From positions 1 through 22,192 of the forward strand of contig DASTSN010000092.1 of the NCBI GenBank assembly GCA_035760665.1: a stretch of 22,192 nt of DNA, given 5' to 3'. Positions 14,439-22,177 of the stretch are shown in pieces; positions within the stretch are counted from its first letter, which is position 1; each line of letters opens with the position of its first letter. The notes below the pieces were generated by a model. It saw only the letters and a program-made list of their open reading frames with translations. It did no database searches and had not been told where the DNA came from. The position numbers and the translations under genes are program-made. The DNA is from DASTSN01 sp035760665 (lineage in GTDB: Bacteria; Bacteroidota; Bacteroidia; Chitinophagales; Chitinophagaceae).

Positions 14439-16094
14439 TCAAAATTCCACGTCAGCCTGCAGGGTGTCGTTTCCACGTTTATACTTAACCGTTGTTTTAT
14501 CTCCTTTTTTAAATTTTCCCAACGCCTGCATATAATTTTCTAGAGATGTTACTGTAATGTCGCCTAACTGTATAATGATATCCCCTGTTTTTAATCCTGC
14601 TTTTTGAGCAGGTTTTCCTTCAGACACACCATCGCAGCGAACACCACTTCCCGCATAGGTATAATCGGGCATAATACCCAATGTAACACTAAATCTTGCC
14701 GAGGTGGTCGTTTGTGTTTCCCTGGTTTTTGTAAAAACAAGTTTTTGTTTTTGGTGGTTCAACCCGGTAAGAATGTTATCAATATATTTTACAATTTTAT
14801 ACTCGCCGGTATAATTAATTTTATCTGCATCATCTGTTGGCCGGTGATAATCCGGGTGAAGCCCGGTAAAGAAAAATAGGACAGGTATATCCTTTCGGTA
14901 AAAAGATGTGTGATCGCTGGGGCCGGTGCCGCTGGAATCAATTTTGATTTGGAAAGGAGAACCGGCCTGGCCCGCGTGGATATATTCGGCCCAGGCAGGC
15001 GATGTGCCGTAGCCGCCAACGGTAATAGTATTGGTACTGTCATTCAACCGGCCTACCATATCCATATTGATCATACAGTTCACTGTACTCAGATCAATTG
15101 TAGGATGTTCGGTAAAATATTTTGAGCCAAAAAGACCCAGTTCTTCGCCGGAGAAAGCAATAAACAAATAGTTATTATTTTTTAGTTTCGATTTTTTCAG
15201 CAGCCGGGCCAGTTCTATTAAAGCAGCAGTGCCGCTGGCATTATCATCAGCACCGTTGTGAATCAGGTGTTCGCCAGTGCGCAGCAGCGAGTTGCCATCT
15301 TCGCCGTATCCAAGATGATCATAATGGGCACCGATAATAATCGTTGCCGGCGCATGATTATTAATATACCCGATAACATTGTGCCCTGTTCTGGTTTTTT
15401 CTTCCAGCTGAACGGTTAGTTTAACATCCAGCGATGCATAGGGATCTTTGAAATTATCTTTTACAAACTCCTGATTTATATAAACCGCCGGTATGGGTGC
15501 AGCCGGCGACCTGTCCTTTGCATTGTACATCAGGCCGTCGTTGGTGGACGAAGTATTATAAAAAATGATAGCGGTGGCGCCTTTTTTATGCGCTTCTTTC
15601 GTTTCCGTCCTAATAAAGGTTTCAAGATCAAAATGCGGATTGTCTCTGTTTTCTTCCAGCGTTTCTTTCAGGTTAAAAAACCATGGCATGCCGGCTTCAA
15701 GAAGCGCCAGTGCCGGCCGTGCAACAACTGTAGCGTTGGCGCTGAACGGAAAGGGAAAATAGTCTTTGTACAGTTTCAGGGGCTTATTATTAATCACAAA
15801 GCTGGCGGCGGAACCCGATTCTTTGCCATCATAAATTTCAAATGGCTGAAAATAGGTATCCTCCCCTTTGGGTAACAAGCCCATTTGCCTGAACTGGGCG
15901 CTGATATAATCCATGGCCAGTGCTTCGCCGTGTGTTCCGGCTCTGCGGCCTTCAAGTTTATCATCAGCAAGGTAGCCGACATGCTTTTCCAGGTTGGCAA
16001 TAATCGTTTTATCGGCTTTACGGAGTTTTTGTGCCTGCGTTACTGCAGATATGGCCAGCAGTATCCCTAACAATTTTAAACGGAAAAGGTGCAT
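14439..16094 (-). CDS. Secreted M28 family zinc metallopeptidase with PA insert and PDZ domain
   Basis: A 551-residue protein with a signal peptide (MHLFRLKLLGILLAISAVTQA). The M28 peptidase core shows the expected dizinc ligands: His257 in IIGAHYDHLG, Asp283 in HNGADDNASGTA, Glu317-Glu318 in FSGEELGL (catalytic Glu and ligand), Asp345 in MINMDMVGRL, and His417 in HPDYHRPTDD. Residues about 90-230 form a PA-like insertion before the first ligand. A PDZ domain lies at about 460-551 (SEGKPAQKAGLKTGDIIIQLGD). Family members are mostly exported aminopeptidases; substrate preference cannot be read here. All ligands are present, so it should be active. It heads a three-gene minus-strand cluster with the IPExxxVDY and PCD genes. 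Confidence 0.95.
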   Translation of the reverse strand: MHLFRLKLLGILLAISAVTQAQKLRKADKTIIANLEKHVGYLADDKLEGRRAGTHGEALAMDYISAQFRQMGLLPKGEDTYFQPFEIYDGKESGSAASFVINNKPLKLYKDYFPFPFSANATVVARPALALLEAGMPWFFNLKETLEENRDNPHFDLETFIRTETKEAHKKGATAIIFYNTSSTNDGLMYNAKDRSPAAPIPAVYINQEFVKDNFKDPYASLDVKLTVQLEEKTRTGHNVIGYINNHAPATIIIGAHYDHLGYGEDGNSLLRTGEHLIHNGADDNASGTAALIELARLLKKSKLKNNNYLFIAFSGEELGLFGSKYFTEHPTIDLSTVNCMINMDMVGRLNDSTNTITVGGYGTSPAWAEYIHAGQAGSPFQIKIDSSGTGPSDHTSFYRKDIPVLFFFTGLHPDYHRPTDDADKINYTGEYKIVKYIDNILTGLNHQKQKLVFTKTRETQTTTSARFSVTLGIMPDYTYAGSGVRCDGVSEGKPAQKAGLKTGDIIIQLGDITVTSLENYMQALGKFKKGDKTTVKYKRGNDTLQADVEF

Positions 16095-16117
16095 GGTTTT
16101 TATGAATTGGTTTTTTA

Positions 16118-16125
16118 CAAAGTTA
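16118..16125 (-). promoter_or_regulatory. Predicted M28 peptidase -7 element
   Basis: TAACTTTG on the minus strand is an exact TAnnTTTG, 23 bases before the peptidase ATG at 16094. A TTA stands 20 bases upstream where TTG is expected, a weak -33 box. Confidence 0.45.
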
Positions 16126-16242
16126 TTGAAGGACTTGTGGAATTATAACGTTGATTTTTTTCTAAATATTCAACTGTCCCGTTTTTCCTGTTTTGTCGAC
16201 TTCAAAAATCGTAATTCGTAAATCACATTCAGTCAATCATTC

Positions 16243-16250
16243 TACATTTG
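16243..16250 (+). promoter_or_regulatory. Predicted feoB -7 element
   Basis: TACATTTG is an exact TAnnTTTG, ending 17 bases before the GTG start of feoB. The -33 region has no clear TTG. The short leader supports the GTG as the real start. No Fur-box-like palindrome was recognised. Confidence 0.45.
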
Positions 16251-16267
16251 CAGGCTTATAACAGTTT

Positions 16268-18388
16268 GTGCAGGCTAAAAAACTCCATATCGCCCTGGTT
16301 GGCAACCCTAACAGCGGGAAAAGTTCACTTTTTAACAGCCTGACAGGCCTTAACCAAAAGGTGGGCAATTTTCCCGGGGTCACCGTCGATAAAAAAACGG
16401 GGTCCATTTTTTTGCAAAACGGAGCTACTGCGGAAGTGATTGATCTGCCGGGTACGTATAGTTTGTATCCTAAAAGACTAGATGAATGGGTGAGCTATAA
16501 AGTGCTCTTAAACCAGGATGAAGAAATCCGCGCCGATGTAGTAGTCGTAGTGGCAGATGCCAGCAACCTGAAAAGGAACCTGTTGTTTTGTACGCAAATT
16601 ATTGATCTGAAGTTACCGGTTGTTGTGGCATTAACGATGATGGATCTTGCAAAAAGCAAAGGAATTAAAATTGACATTACTGAACTTGAGCGGGAACTGG
16701 GGGTGCCGGTAGTTGCTGTTAATCCACGCAAGCAAAAAGGAATACCCCAGTTAAAAAAAGCTATTGAGCTAACAGCTGAACAACTATACCAGGCACCTGC
16801 CAGGGATTTCATTCATAACAAAGCACTGGCTCCGGTACCGGTGGAATCCGTACAAAAGCTTTTTCCGGAACTGAGCGACTACACGGCTATTCATTACCTG
16901 ATCAACCACGAATCCTTTAACCTGAGTGAAGAAGCACAAGTAGCTATCGAAAACATTGAACAGGAAAACAAATTCAACCCCACCAAAACACAGGCCGACG
17001 AAATTATGCAGCGGTATGCACGAATTAAGCATATCATGCAGCAAGCCGTCACCGAGCCAGACCCTAAACAAAAAACCCTCTTTACGGAAAGGCTGGATAC
17101 TCTTTTATTACACCGCCGCTGGGGTTACCTGATTTTATTGGCTGTGCTTTTCATTTTATTTCAAAGTGTTTTCTGGCTGGCCCAGTTTCCCATGGACTGG
17201 ATTGATGCCGGTTTTGCCCGGCTGAGTTCTTTTTTCTCCAGTCTACTACCGGAAGCCTGGTGGAGCGACCTGTTTATTAATGGTGTACTGGCAGGGCTTA
17301 GCGGCATCCTGGTCTTTGTGCCACAGATTATGATTCTTTTTGGCCTCATCACACTCTTGGAAGATACCGGCTATATGGCCCGCATCAGTTTTTTAACTGA
17401 CAGGCTTATGCGAAGTGTGGGACTCAACGGGAAAAGCGTAATGCCCATGATCAGCGGTTTTGCCTGCGCAGTACCCGCTATTATGAGTGCCCGCAGCATT
17501 GAAAATAAAAAAGAACGACTGCTCACCATTTTAATTACCCCATTAATGAGTTGCTCGGCACGCCTGCCCGTGTATACCATCCTGATAAGCCTGGTCATTC
17601 CCAAAACTTATTTATTTGGATTTCTTAGTGTGCAGGGGCTGGTGATGATGGGTCTCTACCTTTTAGGACTCGTAACAGCACTGATAGTATCTTATGTTGC
17701 TAAATGGTTTATAAACCTGCAGGAAAAAAGCTTTTTTATTCTCGAACTGCCCACCTATCGTTCTCCCCGCTGGAAGAACGTGTTGCACACAATGATTAAC
17801 AAAGCCAAAATTTTTGTCACAGATGCCGGTAAAATTATCATGCTAATCAGCCTGGTATTGTGGGCGCTGAGCACTTATGGTCCGGGCAAACGAATAGAGC
17901 TGGTGACACAACACTATGAACAACTAAGAATGCAGCCCGGAGCAGATACGGCACAGCTTGACAAAGATTTTCACGCTGAAAAACTGGAAAACTCCTACGC
18001 TGGCATTATCGGCAAATCTATAGAGCCGGTTATTTCGCCGCTGGGTTACGACTGGAAGATTGGCATAGCGCTGGTTACCTCTTTTGCTGCACGGGAAGTA
18101 TTTGTGGGAACAATGGCTACCCTGTATAGTGTTGGCGATGAAGATCAAAACAGCTTATTATTACGGGATAAAATGAAACAGGCCCTTCGCCCGGACGGGC
18201 AGCCTGTATTTAATCTTGCCACGGGCCTTTCCCTTATGATTTTCTATGCTTTTGCGATGCAGTGCATGAGTACCCTGGCAATTGTGCGGCGCGAAACCAA
18301 ATCGTGGAAATGGCCTGTAATCCAGTTATTTTACATGACGGGGCTGGCCTACCTGCTTAGCCTGCTGGTTTACCAGTTGATGAAATAA
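16268..18388 (+). CDS. feoB: Ferrous iron transporter FeoB
   Basis: A 706-residue inner-membrane Fe(II) transporter with a cytosolic N-terminal G domain. It starts with GTG; an in-frame stop lies nine bases upstream, and the G1 loop begins at residue 12, so no other start is possible. G1 is GNPNSGKS (12-19), the G2 Thr is in NFPGVTVD, G3 is DLPG (59-62), and G4 is TMMD where most FeoB have NxxD. The helical spacer follows (about 160-275). The membrane part has both pore regions: GFACAVPAIMSARSIENKKERLLT...SCSARLPVY and SFAAREVFVGTM. No C-terminal FeoC-type domain is fused. feoA is not adjacent but about 2.9 kb away on the opposite strand. The gene converges with the serine hydrolase. Confidence 0.97.
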   Translation: MQAKKLHIALVGNPNSGKSSLFNSLTGLNQKVGNFPGVTVDKKTGSIFLQNGATAEVIDLPGTYSLYPKRLDEWVSYKVLLNQDEEIRADVVVVVADASNLKRNLLFCTQIIDLKLPVVVALTMMDLAKSKGIKIDITELERELGVPVVAVNPRKQKGIPQLKKAIELTAEQLYQAPARDFIHNKALAPVPVESVQKLFPELSDYTAIHYLINHESFNLSEEAQVAIENIEQENKFNPTKTQADEIMQRYARIKHIMQQAVTEPDPKQKTLFTERLDTLLLHRRWGYLILLAVLFILFQSVFWLAQFPMDWIDAGFARLSSFFSSLLPEAWWSDLFINGVLAGLSGILVFVPQIMILFGLITLLEDTGYMARISFLTDRLMRSVGLNGKSVMPMISGFACAVPAIMSARSIENKKERLLTILITPLMSCSARLPVYTILISLVIPKTYLFGFLSVQGLVMMGLYLLGLVTALIVSYVAKWFINLQEKSFFILELPTYRSPRWKNVLHTMINKAKIFVTDAGKIIMLISLVLWALSTYGPGKRIELVTQHYEQLRMQPGADTAQLDKDFHAEKLENSYAGIIGKSIEPVISPLGYDWKIGIALVTSFAAREVFVGTMATLYSVGDEDQNSLLLRDKMKQALRPDGQPVFNLATGLSLMIFYAFAMQCMSTLAIVRRETKSWKWPVIQLFYMTGLAYLLSLLVYQLMK

Positions 18389-18445
18389 ACAGCAGGTAAA
18401 GATTGTACTTCAACAAAAGCTGTTACCAACAAAATACCGGAAAAG

Positions 18446-19324
18446 TTAATCAATGTGTGGTTCAAAATGATGCCACAAAACCCTGGAGAGAACCCTTGTT
18501 AAAACCCATGCCTCATTTTCATACACCCAACTTTGATCCTGGTTGTTTTTGGTGCAAATACAAAAGATATAGGGATGATGAGGCGCATTCACCAGCAACA
18601 CTTCACTCCGGGAAGCATCTACAGCGCCGCTCTTTGAAAAAACCTCAATGGTTGGAGGAATAGCCGACAAGGCTTCTTCATCCCAATAGCTTCGGCCCAG
18701 CAACCGCATCATCCTGGTACTGGCCGAGTCACTGATGATTTCCTTATGATAAATTTTTTCGAGCAACGTACCCATTTCACGGGGTGTTGTTTGCCCCCAG
18801 CCATATACTTCCCGATTTTCCTCTCGGCCGGGTGTATGCGAATTGACCCTGGTAACAACAAAACCAAGACTATCTAATATATGATTGATGGCGGTACCAC
18901 CACCGGCAAGGCTTTGCAGCCAAAGACTGGCCGTATTATCGCTCATCGACAGCATTAGCATCATCACTTTACTCAATTCAATTTTCTCGTCGTTTTTAAA
19001 CGATCCCAAAATATCCACCCCCGGATAGAGTAAGGAATCTTTGTAGACCAGCTCCTGGTGATACTTCAATTCGCCTTGACTGATCCTTTTCATAACGCCT
19101 ATCAGTATCGGCACTTTGATCATACTGGCAGTTGGAAATACGGAATCAGCATGAATGGAAATCGTCGAACCGTTTTTCAGGTCTTTGACATAAATACCAA
19201 TGTCTCCATGAAAATCTTTAATCAGCGAGGTAAGTTCTTTTTTTAACCGGTTATTTACCCGCTGGGCTTTTGTTGTTGTAAAAATTAATAAGGCTCCTGC
19301 TGTAACGAGAATAAATTTTTTCAT
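18446..19324 (-). CDS. Exported serine hydrolase of the class A beta-lactamase fold
   Basis: A 292-residue protein with a signal peptide (MKKFILVTAGALLIFTTTKA). It carries the three serine penicillin-recognising motifs: S67-M-I-K70 (SxxK), S128-D-N130 (SDN) and K231-S-G233 (KTG box as KSG). The omega-loop ExxLN that supplies the deacylating Glu166 of true class A beta-lactamases is not recognisable; the equivalent stretch (about 165-182) reads PGREENREVYGWGQTTP, though Glu168 or Glu169 could substitute. It is therefore called a serine hydrolase (beta-lactamase2-like). Beta-lactam hydrolysis is possible but not shown. It lies in the periplasm by prediction. No regulator is adjacent, and no TAnnTTTG box was found upstream. 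Confidence 0.87.
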   Translation of the reverse strand: MKKFILVTAGALLIFTTTKAQRVNNRLKKELTSLIKDFHGDIGIYVKDLKNGSTISIHADSVFPTASMIKVPILIGVMKRISQGELKYHQELVYKDSLLYPGVDILGSFKNDEKIELSKVMMLMLSMSDNTASLWLQSLAGGGTAINHILDSLGFVVTRVNSHTPGREENREVYGWGQTTPREMGTLLEKIYHKEIISDSASTRMMRLLGRSYWDEEALSAIPPTIEVFSKSGAVDASRSEVLLVNAPHHPYIFCICTKNNQDQSWVYENEAWVLTRVLSRVLWHHFEPHID

Positions 19325-19458
19325 AGTCGCTAAAGAATTTTTTTCTGCCGATTTATTAAATGTCGCGAAAAAAGGACATGAATGTATTAAAAAAAATTTC
19401 TGTTACGACGCCTGGAGTCATTTATTTACTCCGATGAATTTTTTTATATTTATTCCCT

Positions 19459-20703
19459 ATGTTGCTTCGTCATGCTTCGTTTCTGCGGGCGGTTTTTTTT
19501 TACAGCCTCACGGCGTTTGGAGGCCCGCAGGCACATATTGCCATGATGATGAAAAACTTTGTACACCGGAGGCCCTATGTTACCGAAGAGGAACTGATGG
19601 AGTACAATGGTTTTTGCCAGTTACTACCCGGTGCCTCTTCCACGCAAACAGTAACGCTGATTGGGTATAAACGCGGCGGCATACCCCTGGCAATCCTCAC
19701 GCTCATTATCTGGATTTTACCAGCTTGTTTTTTGATGGGCGCCTTTTCTTTCCTGCTTCATTATTTTGATAAAAAAGCATTACACACCGATGTTTTTAAA
19801 TTTATCCCTCCCATGGCTGTGGGTTTTCTTTTGTATGCGGCCGTGATGGCGTTTCACATCTCAATAAAAAATACGGTTACCTGGATCATTATGATCGTCA
19901 GCACGGCTGCTACATACTTTCTGTTTAAAGAGCCGTGGATTTTTCCGTTATTAATCGTGCTAGGCGGCGTGACGACTAATCTTAGCAAGAAAAGAATTCC
20001 GCAGGTTGAGCGTAAACCGCAAACAATTAAATGGTGGAATATCTGGCTATTCGGTATTATTTTTATAACGGCCGGGCTTTTGAGTGAAACAGCCCGAAAA
20101 AATGACTGGCCCAACCGTAAACCTATCAATTTGTTTGAAAATACTTACCGCATGGGTAGCCTGGTCTTTGGAGGCGGTCAGGTGCTGATGCCCATGATGT
20201 ACGAGCAGTTCTGTATCCGGTCGGTGGCTGTGAAGGAAAAAAAGCACGATCAAAATGTCATTACAATTGATAAAGAGGATATGTATACCGGTATGGGTAT
20301 TGTGCGGGCCATCCCGGGTCCCGTTTTTTCAATCACTTCATTTGCCGGGGGCATGGCCTTAAAAGATGAGGGTCCTGAAATGCAAGCCCTTGGCTGCCTT
20401 ATTGGATCAATCGCAATTTTTTTACCCAGCGCTCTGCTGGTTCTTTTCTTTTTTCCTATCTGGCACAATCTGAAGAAATATGCTGCTGTGTACCGTTCAT
20501 TGGAGGGTATCCACGCTGTGGTGGTGGGCATTATGCTGGCCTCTACTTTTTATATTATGAAGGATATTTCGCTGATTGAAGCCAAAACCATTAGTTTAAT
20601 TAATATTGGAGTCATAGTAGGCACTTTTCTGTTATTGCAATTTACACGGATTGCTTCCCCCATTGTTGTGCTGCTATGCCTGGCGCTGGGTTATTTTCTT
20701 TAA
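19459..20703 (+). CDS. chrA: Chromate transporter (CHR family, ChrA)
   Basis: A 414-residue inner-membrane protein made of two homologous CHR halves. The first half has FGGPQAHI (20-27) and the CQLLPGASSTQT loop (53-64). The second repeats them as FGGGQVLMPMM (237-247) and VRAIPGPVFSI. About ten membrane segments can be traced, with a short basic cytoplasmic linker near 175-192 between the halves. ChrA exports chromate using the proton gradient and gives chromate resistance in proteobacteria. Many chromosomal homologs lack a demonstrated substrate. No chrB regulator or reductase is present. Its stop codon is two bases from that of nadD on the other strand. A TATATTTA sequence shortly before the start is only a weak -7 candidate. 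Confidence 0.94.
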   Translation: MLLRHASFLRAVFFYSLTAFGGPQAHIAMMMKNFVHRRPYVTEEELMEYNGFCQLLPGASSTQTVTLIGYKRGGIPLAILTLIIWILPACFLMGAFSFLLHYFDKKALHTDVFKFIPPMAVGFLLYAAVMAFHISIKNTVTWIIMIVSTAATYFLFKEPWIFPLLIVLGGVTTNLSKKRIPQVERKPQTIKWWNIWLFGIIFITAGLLSETARKNDWPNRKPINLFENTYRMGSLVFGGGQVLMPMMYEQFCIRSVAVKEKKHDQNVITIDKEDMYTGMGIVRAIPGPVFSITSFAGGMALKDEGPEMQALGCLIGSIAIFLPSALLVLFFFPIWHNLKKYAAVYRSLEGIHAVVVGIMLASTFYIMKDISLIEAKTISLINIGVIVGTFLLLQFTRIASPIVVLLCLALGYFL

Positions 20704-20705
20704 GG

Positions 20706-21278
20706 TTATTGCTTGTAATACCTGTTTTGCTCAATCTCCTCCCGTACTTTTTCAGGTACCATGTAGCGGATTGATTTGCCCCTTTTAATCAGTTCCCGGA
20801 TAGCAGTTGCCGAGATCTCAAGAAACGGTGCATTCAACACTTCAATAGTTGCCCCGATTTTGTTTTCTATCGGAAAACCCGGCCGCTGGTATATATACAA
20901 TGTATAGTTTTCAATAATGGCTTTAAAGTTTTTCCATTTATCGAGGTTTTGAAAACTATCGCTTCCCATAATTACTGAAAATTCATGATCAGGATATTTT
21001 TCTTTTAAGAATGTTAGCGTGTCGATCGTATAAGAGGGTTTGGGAAGATGAAATTCTATATCAGAAACGCGGATGCGGCTGTCGTCTTCAGTTGCGAGCC
21101 TGACAAGATGAAGTCGGTCATACTCGTTTAATAATGAACCATTTGTTTTAAAAGGGTTTTGCGGTGAAACGATAAACCAGACTTTTTCCAGCGCTGTTTC
21201 ATTCAGGATATGGTTCACAATCACCAAATGGCCAATATGAACCGGGTTAAAGGAGCCGAAATACAAGCCGATTTTCAT
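20706..21278 (-). CDS. nadD: Nicotinate-nucleotide adenylyltransferase
   Basis: A 190-residue nucleotidyltransferase that converts nicotinate mononucleotide and ATP to deamido-NAD in NAD synthesis. The N-terminus KIGLYFGSFNPVHIGHL carries the GxFxPxHxGH ATP-binding motif (residues 8-17). PQNPFK follows the second strand, FSVIMGSDSFQNLDKWKN is the conserved mid segment, and the C-terminal ISATAIRELIKRGKSIRYMVP has the second nucleotide-binding motif (SxTxxR). The length is normal for NadD. It lies 15 bp downstream of feoA on the same strand and probably shares its transcript. It converges with chrA. Confidence 0.96.
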   Translation of the reverse strand: MKIGLYFGSFNPVHIGHLVIVNHILNETALEKVWFIVSPQNPFKTNGSLLNEYDRLHLVRLATEDDSRIRVSDIEFHLPKPSYTIDTLTFLKEKYPDHEFSVIMGSDSFQNLDKWKNFKAIIENYTLYIYQRPGFPIENKIGATIEVLNAPFLEISATAIRELIKRGKSIRYMVPEKVREEIEQNRYYKQ

Positions 21279-21293
21279 ATAAAATGTTGATAA

Positions 21294-21524
21294 TCAATTT
21301 TTTATTTCAACAAAAATATTTTCAGCCTCTGTAATACGAAGGCTTAGGTGATACCCTGCCACGCTTACAGAAACCGGGTCACCCAGCGGAGCAATTTGTT
21401 CTAACACAATTTCTTCACCTGGTACACAGCCCATTTCCATTAGTTTTATATAAATATCATTACTGCTGAATTCGCGGATCGTACCCCTTTGCCCCGGTTT
21501 AAGTTCTGATAGTTTTTTTATCAT
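21294..21524 (-). CDS. feoA: FeoA family protein
   Basis: A 76-residue SH3-like protein. It begins MIKKLSELKPGQRGTIREF and continues IYIKLMEMGCVPGEEIVLEQIAPLGDPVSVSVAGYHLSLR, the standard FeoA pattern (LxxMGxxPGxxxxxxxxAPxGDPxxxxxxGxxxxLR). FeoA is a small cytosolic partner needed for full FeoB activity in systems studied. An ATG at 21545 would add seven residues (MLSYFNS), but the predicted -7 box overlaps it, so 21524 is chosen. Pairing with the FeoB encoded 2.9 kb away is inference. nadD follows 15 bp downstream. Confidence 0.93.
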   Translation of the reverse strand: MIKKLSELKPGQRGTIREFSSNDIYIKLMEMGCVPGEEIVLEQIAPLGDPVSVSVAGYHLSLRITEAENIFVEIKN

Positions 21525-21542
21525 GCTGTTAAAATAAGAAAG

Positions 21543-21550
21543 CAAATCTA
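21543..21550 (-). promoter_or_regulatory. Predicted feoA-nadD -7 element
   Basis: TAGATTTG on the minus strand is an exact TAnnTTTG, ending 18 bases before the chosen feoA ATG. No good -33 box is visible. It overlaps the alternative upstream ATG and so argues for the shorter FeoA. Confidence 0.45.
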
Positions 21551-21567
21551 CTCTTGTTGATTATTAA

Positions 21568-22038
21568 ATGTTTACGAATTTTGAAATTATGCAGCAGCAG
21601 TCAAAAATTTATTTCTTTTTTGAAAGCAAAAAAGTCGATCTCAGAAACCGGCATCAGCTTCGTTCTTTTATCAACAGCATATTTCGGAAACACAAAAAGA
21701 AACTGACATCATTAAATTATATATTCTGCTCTGATCAGTATCTATTGGAAATCAACAAAACCTATCTTTCTCATAATTACCACACAGATATTATCACGTT
21801 TGACCTTTCAGAAAACACCCAGGACATACAGGCAGAAATTTATATCAGTATAGACCGTGTTCGTGATAATGCGAAGACATTAAAAACCACAGTCAAAGAG
21901 GAGCTTCACCGGGTTATCTTTCACGGCGTATTGCATTTATGTGGATATAAGGACAAAACCAAAAGCTCTCAGGCTGAAATGAGGAAAGCCGAGGACTATT
22001 ATCTACAAAAATACTCAGCGCTTCTGCGTTCCACGTGA
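21568..22038 (+). CDS. ybeY: rRNA maturation endoribonuclease YbeY
   Basis: A 156-residue UPF0054 metalloprotein involved in 16S rRNA 3'-end maturation and ribosome quality control. The conserved strand-turn NKTYLSHNYHTDIITFDLSE (63-82) and the metal site HGVLHLCGYKD are present. The usual H-x3-H-x5-H triad reads H119, H123 and D129, so the third ligand is Asp, a variant I associate with Bacteroidota YbeY. ATG 21568 gives the longest form, while Met8 (21589) is an alternative start. The gene is divergent from feoA with only a 43-bp gap to the chosen feoA start. Its stop codon TGA lies inside a parS-like site. Confidence 0.94.
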   Translation: MFTNFEIMQQQSKIYFFFESKKVDLRNRHQLRSFINSIFRKHKKKLTSLNYIFCSDQYLLEINKTYLSHNYHTDIITFDLSENTQDIQAEIYISIDRVRDNAKTLKTTVKEELHRVIFHGVLHLCGYKDKTKSSQAEMRKAEDYYLQKYSALLRST

Positions 22039-22042
22039 AACC
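22027..22042. promoter_or_regulatory. parS-like ParB-binding site overlapping the ybeY stop codon
   Basis: CGTTCCACGTGAAACC matches the bacterial parS consensus TGTTTCACGTGAAACA at 13 of 16 positions, and 13 of 14 in the central block, with the CACGTG core intact. The ybeY TGA (22036-22038) lies within it. ParB-CTP clamps load at such sites to organise chromosome origins. Identification rests on sequence match and on a second site 120 bp away. Confidence 0.65.
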
Positions 22043-22161
22043 TCCGCATGAGGTGAAAACGATTTGCCCCAAACATGTTTGCAGATGAAAAAGGAAACAA
22101 ACCCGCAAAATACAATTGACCAGAGCTGCCGACAGAAAATAGAATCCTTCCCTGAAAAAAA

Positions 22162-22177
22162 TGTTCCACATGGAACA
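22162..22177. promoter_or_regulatory. Second parS-like palindrome
   Basis: TGTTCCACATGGAACA matches the parS consensus at 13 of 16 positions. It is a near-perfect palindrome that extends to AATGTTCCACATGGAACATT (22160-22179), symmetrical except at the two central bases, where CACATG replaces CACGTG. The 120 bases between the two sites hold no supported gene. Confidence 0.6.

Noticed and set aside
18388..18424. AACAGC/GCTGTT inverted repeat after feoB as a terminator
   Set aside because: Only six base pairs, a loop of 25 bases, and no T-tract.
21914..22171. Minus-strand frame of 85 codons at the right edge
   Set aside because: It overlaps ybeY antisense and runs through the parS-like sites; no family resemblance.
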